In this document: positions 33,014 through 45,067 of the stretch, piece after piece
How the letters are laid out: each line of letters starts with the position of its first letter
Position numbering within the stretch: the first letter of the stretch is position 1
NCBI GenBank assembly: GCA_007026445.1
Contig: VDMD01000009.1
Span: 496,001-560,000, forward strand
Direction: 5' to 3'
DNA: 64,000 bases
Source of the DNA: Schizophyllum amplum
Lineage: Eukaryota; Basidiomycota; Agaricomycetes; Agaricales; Schizophyllaceae
Position numbers and translations under genes: made by a program
Notes under the pieces: generated by a model
The model's input: the letters and a program-made list of their open reading frames with translations, nothing else
Database searches by the model: none
What the model was told of the DNA's origin: nothing

Positions 33014-35978
33014 ATGGAATCCGCTCCTCCTGCTCCCGAAGCTCCCTCTGCACCCATGGATACCACAGACGATGCTGGAGGCCCGCAAGACCTACTCCAG
33101 ATGCTGCCTTACGAAATCCTTACGGACATCCTGATGCTCGTGGGCTCTCCGAAATGGCTGCTCGCTGTCGCACGCACGAGCCGGTACAACTGCAGTACCC
33201 TGCTGGATGAAAAGTCGCTTGGGATCTGGCAGACGAATAGGGAGGCGGCGAAGCTGCCGAAGCCGTTGCCCATCATGACGGAGTGGTCGTATGCGGCGTT
33301 TGTGTACGATGGGGGGCCGTGCGAGGTGCGTGGTGTGTGCTTGTAGGAAGGGAATGGAAACTGAGTGGTGTATGAAGGCCTGCAAGCAACCGACACCGAA
33401 CATGTATACTTCGTTTGCGATCAAGCTGCGTTTGTGCAATAGGGTGCGCTCGGATGGACATTGGCGCGCATACAACGAAACTCACCTACCTCTAGACGGA
33501 ATGCAATACGGAGATGCGGGGGTACGCAACATTGACTGGAGTACTCCAATAATGTCCTGATCGTCACCCAGTCACATCCACGCCACCTCGGGAGACCCCA
33601 CAGATAATCTCCTTATGTCCTGGACGCCCTCGATGGAGAACTGCTCTTGGATGGGTGGTGAGCAGCCTTGTTCCGCTTTAAGACCTATCTGACTCCTGGC
33701 CCAGATCATACAAACGTCAATTACTGTACGCGATGGATTGAACTCGACGAGTGAATTTCCTCATCTGTATCCCAGGGCCAAACTTTCGCGCGCGTTTGCG
33801 TATGGTGGACTACAAGGCAGCAACTCACGCCTACGAGCAGGAATGCATCCGGCTTGGCGAAGTATTGCTAGCTGGCAGGGTGACACCGCAGACCTTACAG
33901 ACAGCAAGGGTTGTAAGTACTCTAGGGTCGTCACCGAGCCTAGCGGGCTGATGTTACTGTCAGAGACATGCGAAAGATATCACAAGGACCACAGCCGTCA
34001 TGAAGGTGCGTGTCGGTATGCTGGCCCATGGAAAGGAAGCGCTGATATCATGTCAGTTCTCTGTCGAACTCTGCAAATGGAAGAAAGAACACGAGGCCAC
34101 AGGGCTTGCAGTCAAAGCGTCAAATCATCAATTGTGAGTATCGTCGTCCTGTAGATACGCCTTGATTGACCATATATATCCCCTCTCACCGTTCTCAATC
34201 AATCAGCTCCAAACTCCTCTCTATCCGGGAAGGCTTCGCTTACTGGGATCTCTGCGCCACCGAGACCTACAAGGCCCTCCTCCGGCACAAGAACATCGTA
34301 CACGAGCGCCTCACCCACGTGGATACCAATGTCGCATTGCTGCCTGTCACCGCCGAGCTCGCTCGCATGCGCTCCCGCCGAGAGGCTCGCGCGCGCGAGC
34401 ATCAACTCAACGAGAACCGCGAGACGCTTGAGAAGCACTATCACGGCCTGTGCTCCCGGGAGGTCATGCCGACCTGGGGCACTTTCTGCAGCTTCTCGGT
34501 GGTGCGGGAGTTGCTGAGAATGACACCTGTAGGGCAGGGCGCAGGAACTGCCAGCACGGCCACAAAGGGTAGCACGGCGAAGGGGATCGCCACGAAGGAG
34601 TTCAACCTGGCAAAGGCGCTGCGCGCACAACCAATGCGCGGCCTGTTGGAGGCGCAGCTGGAGATGTGGCGCGTGGCGACGCGCAAGGCGCTCTGCGCGA
34701 AGGCGGGCGTGTCCGACAGCGTGCCCGTCAGCTCGCTCCGGGTGCATCCGGTAGAGCAGGTGAACGTGCGCTTCGCGTGCGGGCGGTGCAAAGGCGTACA
34801 GCGGAAGTACGAGTACGACGAGAGTCTGGATTTCGTGGGGGTGTGCGCGCACGAGTGTACTCAGCAGCAGGGTGGGGGAAAGAGAAAGCGGGACGCGGAG
34901 GAGTGGAGTGTGGATGGGTTCGTGTATGATGAGCAGGCGAGCAACGCGATGACGCGGCTTGTGCACGCCGCCGGATTGGATCCGTCGCGCAACGACTGCG
35001 CGACACTTTTGAAGATGGTGGAGAGTGACTTGCTGTGCAAGTCGTGCACCCCGCCATTGGTGCTGCACTACTCGAGTGTGGTGAGCATTTACACATCCAT
35101 ATTCTTGGCATATATCGAGCCATGTCTCTCCTTCAGCTCGGCCATTCCAAGCGTCACGACGACATGCAGGTCGAACGCGTCACGCCAGCCGAGGCGCGCG
35201 CGCTGCGCCTCAAGCCCATCGTCCCTGGCCTCACGCGCGTTCTTCTCCATCTGCACAAGCCTCAGGGCCGCCTGCGCAACCTGAGCGACGCGAAGGTGTT
35301 CAGCTGCCGGCATTGCGCGAATGATCCAACTGGCGCTATGGCAGGTAAGCAGAGGTTTGCAGTGGAGGAAGCATCCTTGAAGGAGGCGCTAGTGATTCGA
35401 GGAGGTGTCGGCCATTCGAGGATCATTCGCTGACCCCCGTTCAGGGCCACCGAACCCGGAGGATAACAAGAGCGTCGTCTGCGACAAGGGCTGCGGACAG
35501 GCTTTCCCTAGCAAGAAATTGTTGAAGAGACATCAGACGTTGCACAAGGTGCGCGTGCTTTCCATGTTCGAGCTGACGGTCACTGACTATATGGCTGAGC
35601 AGAACAGGCCGTGTGGTGATACGACGATGGGCGATGCGGCAAATGCGAATGCGACTGCACCAACTGCGCCTGCGGCTGAGACGAGCGATGGTGCGGGCCG
35701 GGCAGGGGACAAGGAGAGCCAGCCAGAGGAGAAGGGAGCCGTGGCTCCCATCAGGATGTTCAACTTCAACGGCATGCGCTCGCATCTGAAAGAAAGGTAT
35801 GCACGTAGTGCAGTCCCATTTTCATTTGTGACACTTTCATAGACACAATATCTTCTCTATCCGGGACGAGGACTACGACTGTCACCGGGATGCGGCCGAG
35901 TTGAAGAGCATGCTGCAAGCCGTGAAGGACGAGTGCCAAAAGAAGAAAGGGGTTGGCCGGAGCTGTGTGGCCTCGTAA
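33014..35978 (+). CDS. Basidiomycete F-box protein with multiple Cys/His clusters
   Basis: Thirteen exons (33014-33325, 33378-33443, 33496-33521, 33572-33657, 33705-33725, 33776-33912, 33964-34005, 34057-34133, 34207-35080, 35137-35344, 35445-35548, 35603-35796, 35843-35978) join to 760 aa. An F-box (MLPYEILTDILMLVG, about 31-45) would recruit it to an SCF ligase. A four-Cys cluster follows (CEACKQ..LCNRTEC). The middle is Arg/Glu-rich helical (KWKKEHEATG, ELARMRSRREARARE). Later clusters are FACGRCKG..VCAHEC, CKSC, CRHC and a C2H2 finger CDKGCGQAF..KRHQTLH. This multi-finger F-box family is expanded in mushroom fungi. The 21-nt exon 5 and the donor at 33726 are needed to keep the frame. Intron 11 is 57 nt and stop-free, so it could be retained. 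Substrates unknown. Confidence 0.8.
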
Positions 35979-36686
35979 CCCGAGGCTTTCTGATCTTATC
36001 CAGAGGCTTTTTCTCTTGTTATTTTCTGTGCTTCATATACAGCAGAGGGTTTTGCAACAATCCGGCCGCTATACTGCTTGCTAGCACTGGTCCATTCAAT
36101 GACTGGTGCGTGCTATGTCCGCTGATTTCCCTTCTCAGATCGGGGGCGAACACCATCCTATACGAGATTATCTATGTTGCATCCGCATAGAGCGACCTAT
36201 TCTGGCTCAAGCATGTGCTTGCCGCTACCCGTGAGATGAAGACGCCAAGTTTTCTACATCTGGTCGGTACCGTTCTTCCCTTATTAGTATGAAAGGCACG
36301 ATGAACGCGTTCTGCAGCCAAATCGCTTGTCTTCGGTGCCATTGCTGTCCCTGTTGGGAGGCTTCCTGCCAGTGTACGCTCCCATGACTCCCCGCTGGGC
36401 GACAGTCTACTCTGCTCTGCTGCTGAGCCGCGCATAGTAGTGCCTGGCCGCAGGACGGCCCTCGGACGCACTCGTGCCCGAGGAAGTTGCACGAATGGGA
36501 GGCCAATGTGACCTCAAGCTTCTATCTTCTATTATCACTTCGACGTGGTCCCGTGGCCGTCACCCATCAAGACGCGCTCGGATCCGGATCGAGTGATAGA
36601 ATCCCGCATGGACGCTATAAATGCGGGGCGCGTCGCGCTCGGCCCCTCGAGCTCGCTCTTGCTTTTCCCCCACGTCGCTCCTTACC
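35979..36686. other. Intergenic region with GH47 promoter
   Basis: About 700 bp. No coding signal; a TATAAA box at 36616-36621, 71 bp before the GH47 start, with CT-rich leader. Confidence 0.5.
36616..36621 (+). promoter_or_regulatory. TATA box of the GH47 gene
   Basis: TATAAA, 71 bp upstream of the ATG at 36687, followed by a CT-rich transcript start region. Confidence 0.55.
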
Positions 36687-39083
36687 ATGATCTCCATGTC
36701 GCGCGTCCAGCTCGCGCTCTCGCTCCTTTCGATCGCTCCGGTGGCGCTGGCCGGCAATGTCCAGCTGGAGGGTCTGACGCTTCCTGAAGAGTACTACCAG
36801 CAGCGCGACATCGTGAAGGGCATGTTCACGTCGAGCTACGATGCGTACAAGTGTGTTCACTTGCTCGATTCCCGTGCTGTCTTCTGATTATCCTGCAGGA
36901 AGTATGCTTGGGGTCATGACGATCTGTCCCCCGTGCGTGACGCGCGCAACGACGCTGTGGACGCGTCGACTGACCCGCGATAGGTCTCGATGTCTTACTC
37001 GGACGGACGGAATGGATGGGGCGCCTCCCTCGCTGATGCGATGCCCACCATGGTGAGTGGCCGCCGGATCGCATGATAACGTCGTTAACGAAACTATAGT
37101 ACATCATGGGCCTCGACGTGAGCGCACTTAGCCGCTTCTACGGCCGCACTCATCAGAACCTCCCCAGGACCTCTTCCATGAGGCCGTGGACTACATCAGT
37201 GGTGTGGACTTCAGCCAGTCGCAGACGGAAGATACCGTCAGGTAGGAGAGCACACTTGACCTGTGTATGAAACGCACTGACAATCGGGCAGCATCTTTGA
37301 GAGCACCATCCGTTATGTTGCTGGCATGCTCAGCGCGTACCAGTTGAGTGGGGAGAAGGACGATATCCTCGTGGAGAAAGCGAAGCAGCTGGCAGACAAG
37401 CTCGTCTTGGGATGGGTCGATGTGCGTCCATTTACGCCGGTCCTTCTGCTCACGCTGACCTTGGGGGACCAAAAGGGCCACACGGTGCCTTACGGCTACG
37501 TCAACTTCACCTCTGGCGAACCCGTCATCGACACCGTACGTTCAGCTTTCATGTCACACGCCCATGGTATACTCATGCTCCCCAGACGAACATTGCTGAA
37601 GCTGGCACGGTAAGCTACACATGTCTCGATAGCGAACAATCACTAAAAGATATCAGCTCACCTTAGAGTATGCCGTGCTGTCGCAATACACTGGCAACTC
37701 GACCTATGAAGAGCTAGCTGTCGGTTCAGCCAAGCAAATCATGAATACCGTAAGGAATTCGAACCAAACGCTCGTGAGTTGCTCTGATCATAGCTACAGC
37801 CGCCACCTCTTCCTGGTCTTCCTGCTCAGGGATACGAACCCAGCAACAACACTTTCGTCGGGGGCTACGTGGTACGCAGGACACGTCTTTGCTCTTGGTA
37901 ATACTCATTACCGTCAGACCTGGGGCGGTGGTTCGGACTCCTACCTTGAGTACCTCATTAAGTATGCCCGCCTCACCAACACGGACGACAATTCTTGGGT
38001 CGATGCGTGGCAGACTGGCGTCGACAGCTCCATCAAGACACTGCTTCGTGTGAGTCGTTTCGTTCTTCCCACCCTCAGCCGTCCCCTAAATCATCTCGCA
38101 GACATCCACCGTCGGTGACTGGCTGTATCTCGCGGACTACGACTCAAATAAGAAGATTCGCCATGTCAGCTCGGTGCGTTACGCTGACCATTCCCATGTT
38201 ATCGCACGCTGCTGACCGGGTACGGGAATAGCACTTGGCCTGCTTCCACGGTGGGAACTGGATCCAGGGCGGGCGCATGATAGATGACGAGTCCATCGTC
38301 GACTATGGGTTGCAGCTCGCGGACGCATGCTGGAATACCTACGCTAGCACTGCGTACGTCGTCATGCCTCCTTACACATTTCGAGCTCGCTGTCTAACGG
38401 AAGTCAATGTAGAACCGGCCTTGGCCCCGAAGTTTTCGCCTTCGCCTCCGATGACGGCAACTACACGGGCAGCAGCGCCCCCTCCAAAGCCCAGCTTGAC
38501 TTCTACGAGGAGCACGGCTTTTATATCACCGCCGAAGACTACATCCTCCGCCCCGAGGTGCTGGAGAGCCAGTTCATAGCGTACCGTGCGACGGGGGACA
38601 CGAAGTACCTCGACCGCGCCGCTAGCGCTGTCGCGAGTATGAACGAGTACCTCCTCGTCAACGGCGCCTTCTCGGGTATCGAAGACGTGACCGACAAACA
38701 GTCGGCGCGCATCGATGATACCGAGTCCTTCTGGTTTGCAGAGGTCTTGAAGTACCTGTAAGTATGTCGCTTCATTGCTTGGCTAGCGTACTGATTTGGA
38801 TAATCAGGTATCTCATCTTCGACGACCCGGACCACATCAGCTTGGACGAGTGTGAGTAGTTCGAGCATCCGTATGTGGGAATCACGCTCACGATATCCCA
38901 GACGTTCTCAACACGGAGGCGCAGCCCTTTAAGGCGCCGCCGGGCAAGGGTCACTACGGCTCGGGCGTCCTTTTGGACATCCCCGTCGATGCTAGCCTTA
39001 CCGTCGGCGCCGATCTCCCGGAGGTCAGCGCGAACTCGTTCATGCCCGTCTCCATCAAGGACATTATCGGGTTGGACAACTAA
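36687..39083 (+). CDS. GH47 class I alpha-1,2-mannosidase, secretory
   Basis: Trims alpha-1,2-mannose from N-glycans, in ER/Golgi or secreted. Sixteen exons: 36687-36850, 36899-36932, 36984-37052, 37100-37117, 37168-37241, 37292-37421, 37476-37535, 37586-37609, 37657-37773, 37830-37871, 37918-38049, 38102-38173, 38232-38353, 38413-38757, 38808-38851, 38902-39083, giving 542 aa. A signal peptide (LALSLLSIAPVALAG) is followed by the (alpha/alpha)7 family blocks KYAWGHDDLSP, RNGWGASLADAMPTMYIMG, GGGSDSYLEYLIKYARL, HLACFHGGN, TGLGPEVFAF, RPEVLESQFIAYRATGD, DTESFWFAEVLKYLYLIF and the calcium-Thr motif NTEAQPF (NTEAHP elsewhere). The acidic catalytic blocks are intact. No HDEL or N-terminal anchor, so secretion is likely. 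Confidence 0.94.
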
Positions 39084-39926
39084 GGCGTGCCGGAAAGCAA
39101 CCTCTCCCCTGGGATTCAGCTCGCATCGGTGACTCAATAAGAGACAGAGCGAACCTACTTATCAACCGGACCTTCAGCAACCGGACTTCACCACACACTC
39201 TCTTGTAGACGGACCCAATACTTCCATCATTTGCTCACACTCGTGTAACTTCAATCCTGTCATTTTCTATCGCAAATTCACGTCTACGGCCTACGCTGCG
39301 CCCAGCATCGGAGTGTATTATGTGACGCCCGTCCTCTACTTGCGTTCACAAGCCTCGTATCGATCAGTAGTCAGTCGGTCCGACGTCTGATTCGCCTGGC
39401 GGAAGTCTGAAGTCTTGCATGCATTGCCTGAAGGCGCGGCGCACCCAGCTTGTTTGAACCGAGCACACCGGCGGGGACGAAGCAGCTGTCATGAGCAACT
39501 CTCATCGGCCCATGGAGGAAAAGGCGTTCGCATTTCGAGACAGTTTGCTTGAAAATGCGTGAGTCCCCGCCTGTCCCCGCAAGGGTCGAAAGCTGGGAAA
39601 AGGGATGTGAGAAAGAAAGGTTGACCTGAGGCGAAAGTGGGTCTGGCAACTGACAAAGGAGGAGTTGCCTGGCGAATCGCTGAGCGGAATTAGTACTGGC
39701 GGCGCCCAGTATTGGGTGCAGTTGATGAGGAATGCTCTGAACATGTAGATCTCGCCGCTCGGAAGTGTAGATATGTTCTCGAGCAAGAGACATGTCACTG
39801 ATCGTATTCGGTAGATAATATGGCTGGGAATAAAGATGAGTCCTGGGGAGCTAGGGAGATGATACACTGAAAGTGTCGAGATACAGTAGTATAGGGTTGT
39901 CTTATGCTGTCGCCTGATGCGCCGTC
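39084..39926. other. Convergent intergenic region
   Basis: About 840 bp between the GH47 gene (+) and the zinc-binding unknown (-). Overlapping antisense open frames at 39371-39867 have no recognisable domain. Nothing else was identified. Confidence 0.45.
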
Positions 39927-40728
39927 CTACACGCCGTAGGTTCCCTGTCTATCTCTGGCGATTTCTTCGGCCCATTCGTCCCTTCTGACCTTTTCGAGCT
40001 ACATGATTGACTGTCAGCAAGGGAGTGACAATTCAACGGCGAGCAAACAACTCACAGCCTGAGCCTTGGATATCGTCCGAGAATGCTCGAGGTTCATCTC
40101 CATCCCTTTCGTTGGCTTGGTGGCGGAATAGGGATCCTTCCAAACGCGAATGATATGGCATGTTTCCTTGTGTTGTCGCCAAGACTGTTCTGTCTGCCAA
40201 TCGTACGTCGATGGAATAACGGATTCGCAGGCTGCGCAAATGACCTTGTCCGCATCAAAAGACTTGACGTATGGATCCAGACTTAGTTGCTCGATGAGCT
40301 GCCGGATCTTGACAGTGGGCATCGCGCGACGGCGCGGACTTTTGGAGGCGACAGGCTGCTTATGTGAACCGGCTGGCACAGACGATATTGCAGGGGTGTA
40401 TTGGCTCGTAGATGGTGACGCCGGGAGCAGCGTGGGTAGGTACTGAGGTGCGGGGACCGTACGGCTTGTTGAAGATGGCGCGCGAGGATGGCTAGAGTGC
40501 GGAGTGGCTCTGGCGGTGCTCGATGGTCCGCGAACGTTCGGAATTGGCGTGGGCTGCGTGAATGGCTGTTCAACGGCTGACTCCTGCCATGGCGGCGATG
40601 AAGATCGCGGAAGCGGATTGAGAATGTGTTCCAAACGATAAGCGGAGCTGCAAGACGGGTGAGTAGGCGAGACCGTGGTCTATGTAAGAGTCAAAGGCGT
40701 ACGTGTTGGAGCGTTGAGGGAGCGACAT
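39927..40728 (-). CDS. Hypothetical protein with BED/C2HC-like zinc module
   Basis: Exons (minus) 40728-40703, 40647-40056 and 39998-39927 give 229 aa starting MSLPQRSNTSAYRLEHILN. The first ~115 residues are Pro/Ser/Thr-rich and probably disordered. A conserved-looking C-terminal unit follows: KIRQLIEQLSLDPYVKSF, then CAAC, about 15 residues with two Trp, then HKETC, i.e. CxxC...HxxxC spacing that could bind one zinc as in BED-like fingers. A helical tail (LEKVRRDEWAEEIARDRQG) closes it. A minus-strand TATA box sits ~115 bp upstream. Possibly a transcription or chromatin-associated protein; function not known. Confidence 0.65.
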
Positions 40729-40842
40729 GGCGCAGGTCTCGTGATGCTAGTCGTTGGAATGCTAGTCGTTGGTACGCTTGTTGGGGGTATGATACTGCGA
40801 GGGTGAACTGCAGGGACAGATAGAGCCGCAGGAGAGGCTGCC

Positions 40843-40850
40843 CTTTTATA
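40843..40850 (-). promoter_or_regulatory. TATA box of the zinc-module gene
   Basis: TATAAAAG on the minus strand, about 115 bp upstream of the start codon at 40728. Confidence 0.55.
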
Positions 40851-41350
40851 CCTAGCCCGGTAGATGTAGGATGGCGCTATGACCGTGAATTTGTGTTGCT
40901 GCTATGACTTTCCTTGGACCCGCATTGTGTTCAATTTGGGACCACCCCTGGCTTTATGACCTCCCTTGTGCGATCTACGCCGCGCGAGCGCCCAGGAACG
41001 CTATTGTTATTCTAGATGACATAAGTACGTACCGAGCGTAGTCACAAACATTGTCTTCTCGTTGTCCTCTTCGTTTTTGGTCGTGTCTGAAAAATTGCGA
41101 CCCTTGCAAAGACCGACGAGTCCTCGGCCTCGAACGTGCCTTGGATTCATATTGGGGTGTAGCATCTTGCTCTGAAAGCGGTCTCGGATGGGAGGCAGAA
41201 GCTGAGAAGCAAATCTCGTTAGCTTTGCAACGGACTCGATGGTAAGCCTGTAACGCACCGTGCACGAAAGTCCGGCTGCGTGACCAACAGTCGAATACTG
41301 AAGCTCGGTGCCGTGCAACCCGCCCGGACTACATGCGAGGAAGACGAAAC

Positions 41351-41403
41351 GGCAGGCAGTCGAGTAGACGTGGCAGGCAGTCGAGTAGACGTAGCAGGCA
41401 GTA
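41351..41403. repeat. 21-bp tandem repeat, about 2.5 copies
   Basis: Two perfect copies of GGCAGGCAGTCGAGTAGACG plus T (41351-41371, 41372-41392), followed by a partial diverged third copy. It lies downstream of the chitinase gene. Confidence 0.75.
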
Positions 41404-41606
41404 GCGCAGTACACAACGCGGACAGCAAGCAGATGCATCAGTAGGAGGGGTTCGTCAAGGCTGTGGTAGAGATTGTTCATAATAAATAATAGCAACGAGT
41501 GTACTTATATCCCGCCAATGCATGAATGAGCCCTAAAGAACCCCTGTCGTTGATGCAGTACTGACCGATAACCGGGTGCGTGCCGATGGGTAGCTGAGCG
41601 CAGCAC

Positions 41607-43136
41607 TCAGAAGCCGGAGGCTTGCCTGATAGCATCAAGCAGAATATCCTGGTAGTCACCGCCGGCTTCCCAAGTGGCGAAGCCGCGCAGACCCATGTCC
41701 TTGATGAACGCGCCCTTGGCAGTGAAGGCCTCCGCCGAGTCGTAGGAGATCAGGACCTCCGTGGTGCTGTTGTAGACAAAATCTACGAGCGCAGTCAGCC
41801 TTCCGCATCCTGTGACCGACCCTGCAGCCACTCACTAGTCTGGCTGCACTCATCGAAGACATACGGGACGCCCTCCGCAGGCTGCCCATCAGTACCCAGG
41901 TACCCCTGCTCGACGAGGCCCCAGAACTGGATGACACCGCCCTGGTTCTCCTGCACCCCACACGCGTCCACACTTGGCTCGTCGTCCCAGGCGTCACCAG
42001 CGGGGAACGCGGTGGCGTTGAACGCCGGGTAGAGCACGAGCGAGTCGGTGCCGTTCATCGCGGCGGTCTTGTTGACGCCGAAGGAGTGGCCGTACGAGGC
42101 GACGCCCAGCACGATTTGGTCGAGCGGCATGCCGGCGGCGCTCCAGGCCTCGACCGCGGACACCGCGGAGCCCTGCTGGTTCTCCGGCGCGGCGCAGGAG
42201 TCGTTCAGCGGCGCGTTGGGGCCGACGGACGTGCTCCAGGTGCCCCAGAGGTCATAGCTGCATTGTGTGAGCAGGCTAGCTGAGCGTGAAGATGAGGGAC
42301 GCACTTCATGATAGCAATGTAGTCAAAGACCTCGGCGAAGGCGGAGACGTCCTCCGAGGGCTCTCCGTCCGCGTTCATGAATGGGCTGATCGCGGTCGCG
42401 GCGGAGAGCTCGAGGGTCGCGCCAAAGTCATCCGCGCGGAGCTCCTGCAGGAAAGCGAGGAAGTTGGCGGTGTCGTTGGCGTTGATGGTGTTGCAGCCAA
42501 GGCCCTGGTTGTTGGGGTATTCCCAGTCGAAGTCGATCGCCTCGAGCTCGTACTCCGTCGCGAACTGCGATCGGCGGTCAGTTGATGATGAAGGGGAAGG
42601 GGGGAACACGCACGTCAAGAACCGTCTTCACGAACGCAGTCCGGTTCTCAGCGGTGGCGACCGCAGACGAGAAGAAACGGGAGCCTGCCCAGCCGCCAAT
42701 GCTGACAGCAGGGGTGACGCCCTGATCAGGAAACGGGTGTCAGCGACAGCTGGTTACGGGCGCTGATTGTGAGACGCACATTCTCCTTGGCCCTTGCGAT
42801 GAAGTCCGGTAACAAGGTTTCATTAGAGCCGCTCATGTCGAGCGCGCCATCGGGCGTCGTCTCAGCGAAAGAGTACGTGAGCTTCGTGTACTTCTCCCAC
42901 GGCACATTGTCGAGCGTGTACGCCGGTGTGGTGTTGGTGTGCCATCCGGCGAACCTGCATAGTGCGCGCGCTTAACGCCCGGCTCGCTGACACGTGGGAT
43001 AGAGTACGCACCATGCAGCAGCCACCTTTGACGAGCTCCCGACGTTGACATCAACGCCTGCCTCGACCTGGATCTGTGCCAAGGCCAACGGCGCGGAAAG
43101 GAGAGTGGGCAATAGGAGTGTGCCGAGGGGAATCAT
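41607..43136 (-). CDS. Secreted GH18 chitinase
   Basis: Hydrolyses chitin beta-1,4 bonds with retention of configuration; fungal members remodel the wall or degrade exogenous chitin. Exons (minus) 43136-43012, 42954-42780, 42721-42614, 42564-42305, 42257-41836 and 41782-41607 give 421 aa. Signal peptide PLGTLLLPTLLSAPLALA. TIM-barrel hallmarks: FAGWHT at strand 1, AVSIGGWAGSRFFS at strand 3, catalytic AIDFDWEYP with Glu at about 151, MNYDLWGTW at strand 6, GVASYGHSFG, and the terminal GLRGFATWEAGGDY (Trp of the substrate floor). Several NxS/T sites. No binding module appended. Catalytic residues intact. Minus-strand TATA box ~60 bp upstream. Confidence 0.96.
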
Positions 43137-45067
43137 GGCGGCGAGGAAGGGGAACGGGGGAAGGGGAGTGACCCTCTTGGTATCGGTCCCAGGGTTTTTA
43201 TAACCATTGCGTCTCAGACACACTGACAGAGCGCGAATTGGGCGCCTGTTCTGAACTTCGATGTGATGAAAAGATCGAGTGAACGCGGAGCCTGGTGCGC
43301 GTGCAGCACCCTGTTTAGATGGTGGCCGGTGTTTCGTCCCGACCGGCCACCGAAGAAACCCGCAGGCGCCGCCTGACGTCTTCGTTCTGCTGGTTCCATG
43401 GCGTGCGACTTCGAACAGTAAGTACAGCAAGTTGTATATAGAAAGCCTTGAGCCATGGCGAAATGACGATACGCACGAAGCAATGATGACCGCGCAGATC
43501 TACGAAACGTCTATCGACAACGACTTCCAATCACACAGAGCGTTCGGGAACGAGTCGACAATTCGCACATAAGTAAGGCTGGTACGCAGAATCAACAACG
43601 ATCAAGTACTTGAGTACTGGCAAAGTTTCGGGCCTGCAAAAAGAAAGCACAGGTGCAGTACCGCCACGGATGCGCCTTGCAAGGTTACATAAGTATAGGC
43701 GCACACCTCGGCCGGCAAGGATAGATCTACAAGATGATGTTCAGCAGGGACAGGGAGGGCGACTTGCCTCGAGTGTTCGTCGCAGGGGATAGCTCCTGTC
43801 ACGGTCGGGAGCCGGAGCGTACGAGCAAATGGCTCACGAGCAACAACAGTTCCCGGAACACCGACGCCCCTCAAAGTAGCCTCACAAAAGGGGGAGTGGT
43901 TGTGAATGAGAAGAAAGAACACTAAGACGTATCGAAGATAGGCGGTGGTGAAGGATAGGCGAAGGCGAGGGGAAGAAGGGGAGAGAGGTGGGCAGCGGAA
44001 GAAGGAGATGAGCGTTAGATATGCAAGAGGGAGAACTGATGACAAGGGCACGGAAGGGGCGAAAGGACGGTGGGAGTGGGAGGATAGAAATATATATTAG
44101 CTCACAGGGTGTAAAGGCTTCAAAGCTCGAAGAGTCTGATGCAAAGGAATATGTATCCCTCACGCATAGATTATTTGAGCGCTTGCAAAGCAGGATATGC
44201 CGACTCGTTGACAATAAAAGCGGCGTCGATTCTGGCGCCAGCGCAGTCAATGGCAGCAGCAGCGTCCTTCGGCAAGAGCATTCTCAGAATAGGGACTCAA
44301 GCCCTACATGGTCTTCAGCATAAGATGCATGGGCGGCTGTTCCGTCGGCTTGCAGACGTGGTGGTCGGTGGTCTTCTCAAGCATGATGGAGCAGTGATGG
44401 GGGAAGGAGAATACAAGGATTGCCTTTTGGTCAATGGCAACTCCTGGTCTTGGCGAATCGGTCCGAGTTTCCGATGCTCGCAAGATCTCCCTGCCGTCAC
44501 GTCGGGGCGGCCTCGCCGCCATCGCCACCGTCGCCGCCGCCTCCGCCTGCCTCTGTCGTGTCTTGACTATCCTGTGTCTTCGCACGACTGGCGCGCTGCC
44601 TCATCGATGTTCAGTCTCAACCATATGCCGACTTCCGCGTACCATCCTGCCCGCTCTTGCGCAAGGTCTCTCGCGCATTCTCTCCGTGTCATTACATCCG
44701 TTCTGCAGAGCGCTTCACCTCATGGTAGGCGGTGCTTGCATCAGAGTTTGAGTTGGCCAAATGAGCGGGGCGTGCCCATCACGTATATCGATCCTTAGTC
44801 GTGTCCTCCCCAATCGTACTCTCATCCTTCAGCGACCTTCATGTCAAATGCCATGCTAATTTTGCCGCAAAAACCCTGAGTCTCGGGCCTACCGCATTAC
44901 CCGACTGTCAACTGCTTCAGCGCTTCAATACTGGTGACCGAGCAAGATACAGCCCGAACGATACAGTCTGAACAATCGCGCAGACGACTTGTCGAACGAC
45001 AGGTGACTAAGTATGATATACTGGTCTAACTGCAACACTGCGCTCGCCCAACCGTCTGCGACTACTT
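43137..45067. other. Long region without a supportable gene
   Basis: About 1.9 kb. It includes the chitinase promoter, a strongly purine-biased + strand stretch around 43930-44080 and a 219-codon + frame at 44139-44798 that is probably chance (Arg/Ser-rich, no domain, antisense frames of similar length). A lineage-specific gene on the minus strand with a CT-rich leader cannot be excluded. Confidence 0.4.
43195..43202 (-). promoter_or_regulatory. TATA box of the chitinase gene
   Basis: TATAAAAA on the minus strand, about 60 bp upstream of the chitinase ATG at 43136. Confidence 0.55.

Larger units (their letters stand above)
40729..41606. other. Intergenic region with short tandem repeats
   Basis: About 880 bp. 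Contains the TATA box for the minus-strand gene, a 15-bp duplication at 40744-40773 and a 21-bp tandem repeat at 41351-41403. A 162-codon minus-strand frame (41007-41495) partly consists of the translated repeat and has no homology. Confidence 0.5.

Noticed and set aside
33751..33951. Using the GTGAAT donor at 33750 for F-box exon 5
   Set aside because: Puts the next exon in a frame that loses the VDYKAATHAYEQE segment; the GTACGC donor at 33726 gives a 50-nt intron and correct frame.
34199..35068. 289-codon minus-strand open frame
   Set aside because: Exact antisense of the largest exon of the F-box/zinc-finger gene, whose + strand carries recognisable motifs.
36687..43136. GH47 and GH18 as a carbohydrate gene cluster
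   Set aside because: They are separated by an unrelated zinc-module gene, are on opposite strands and act on different substrates; co-location looks incidental.
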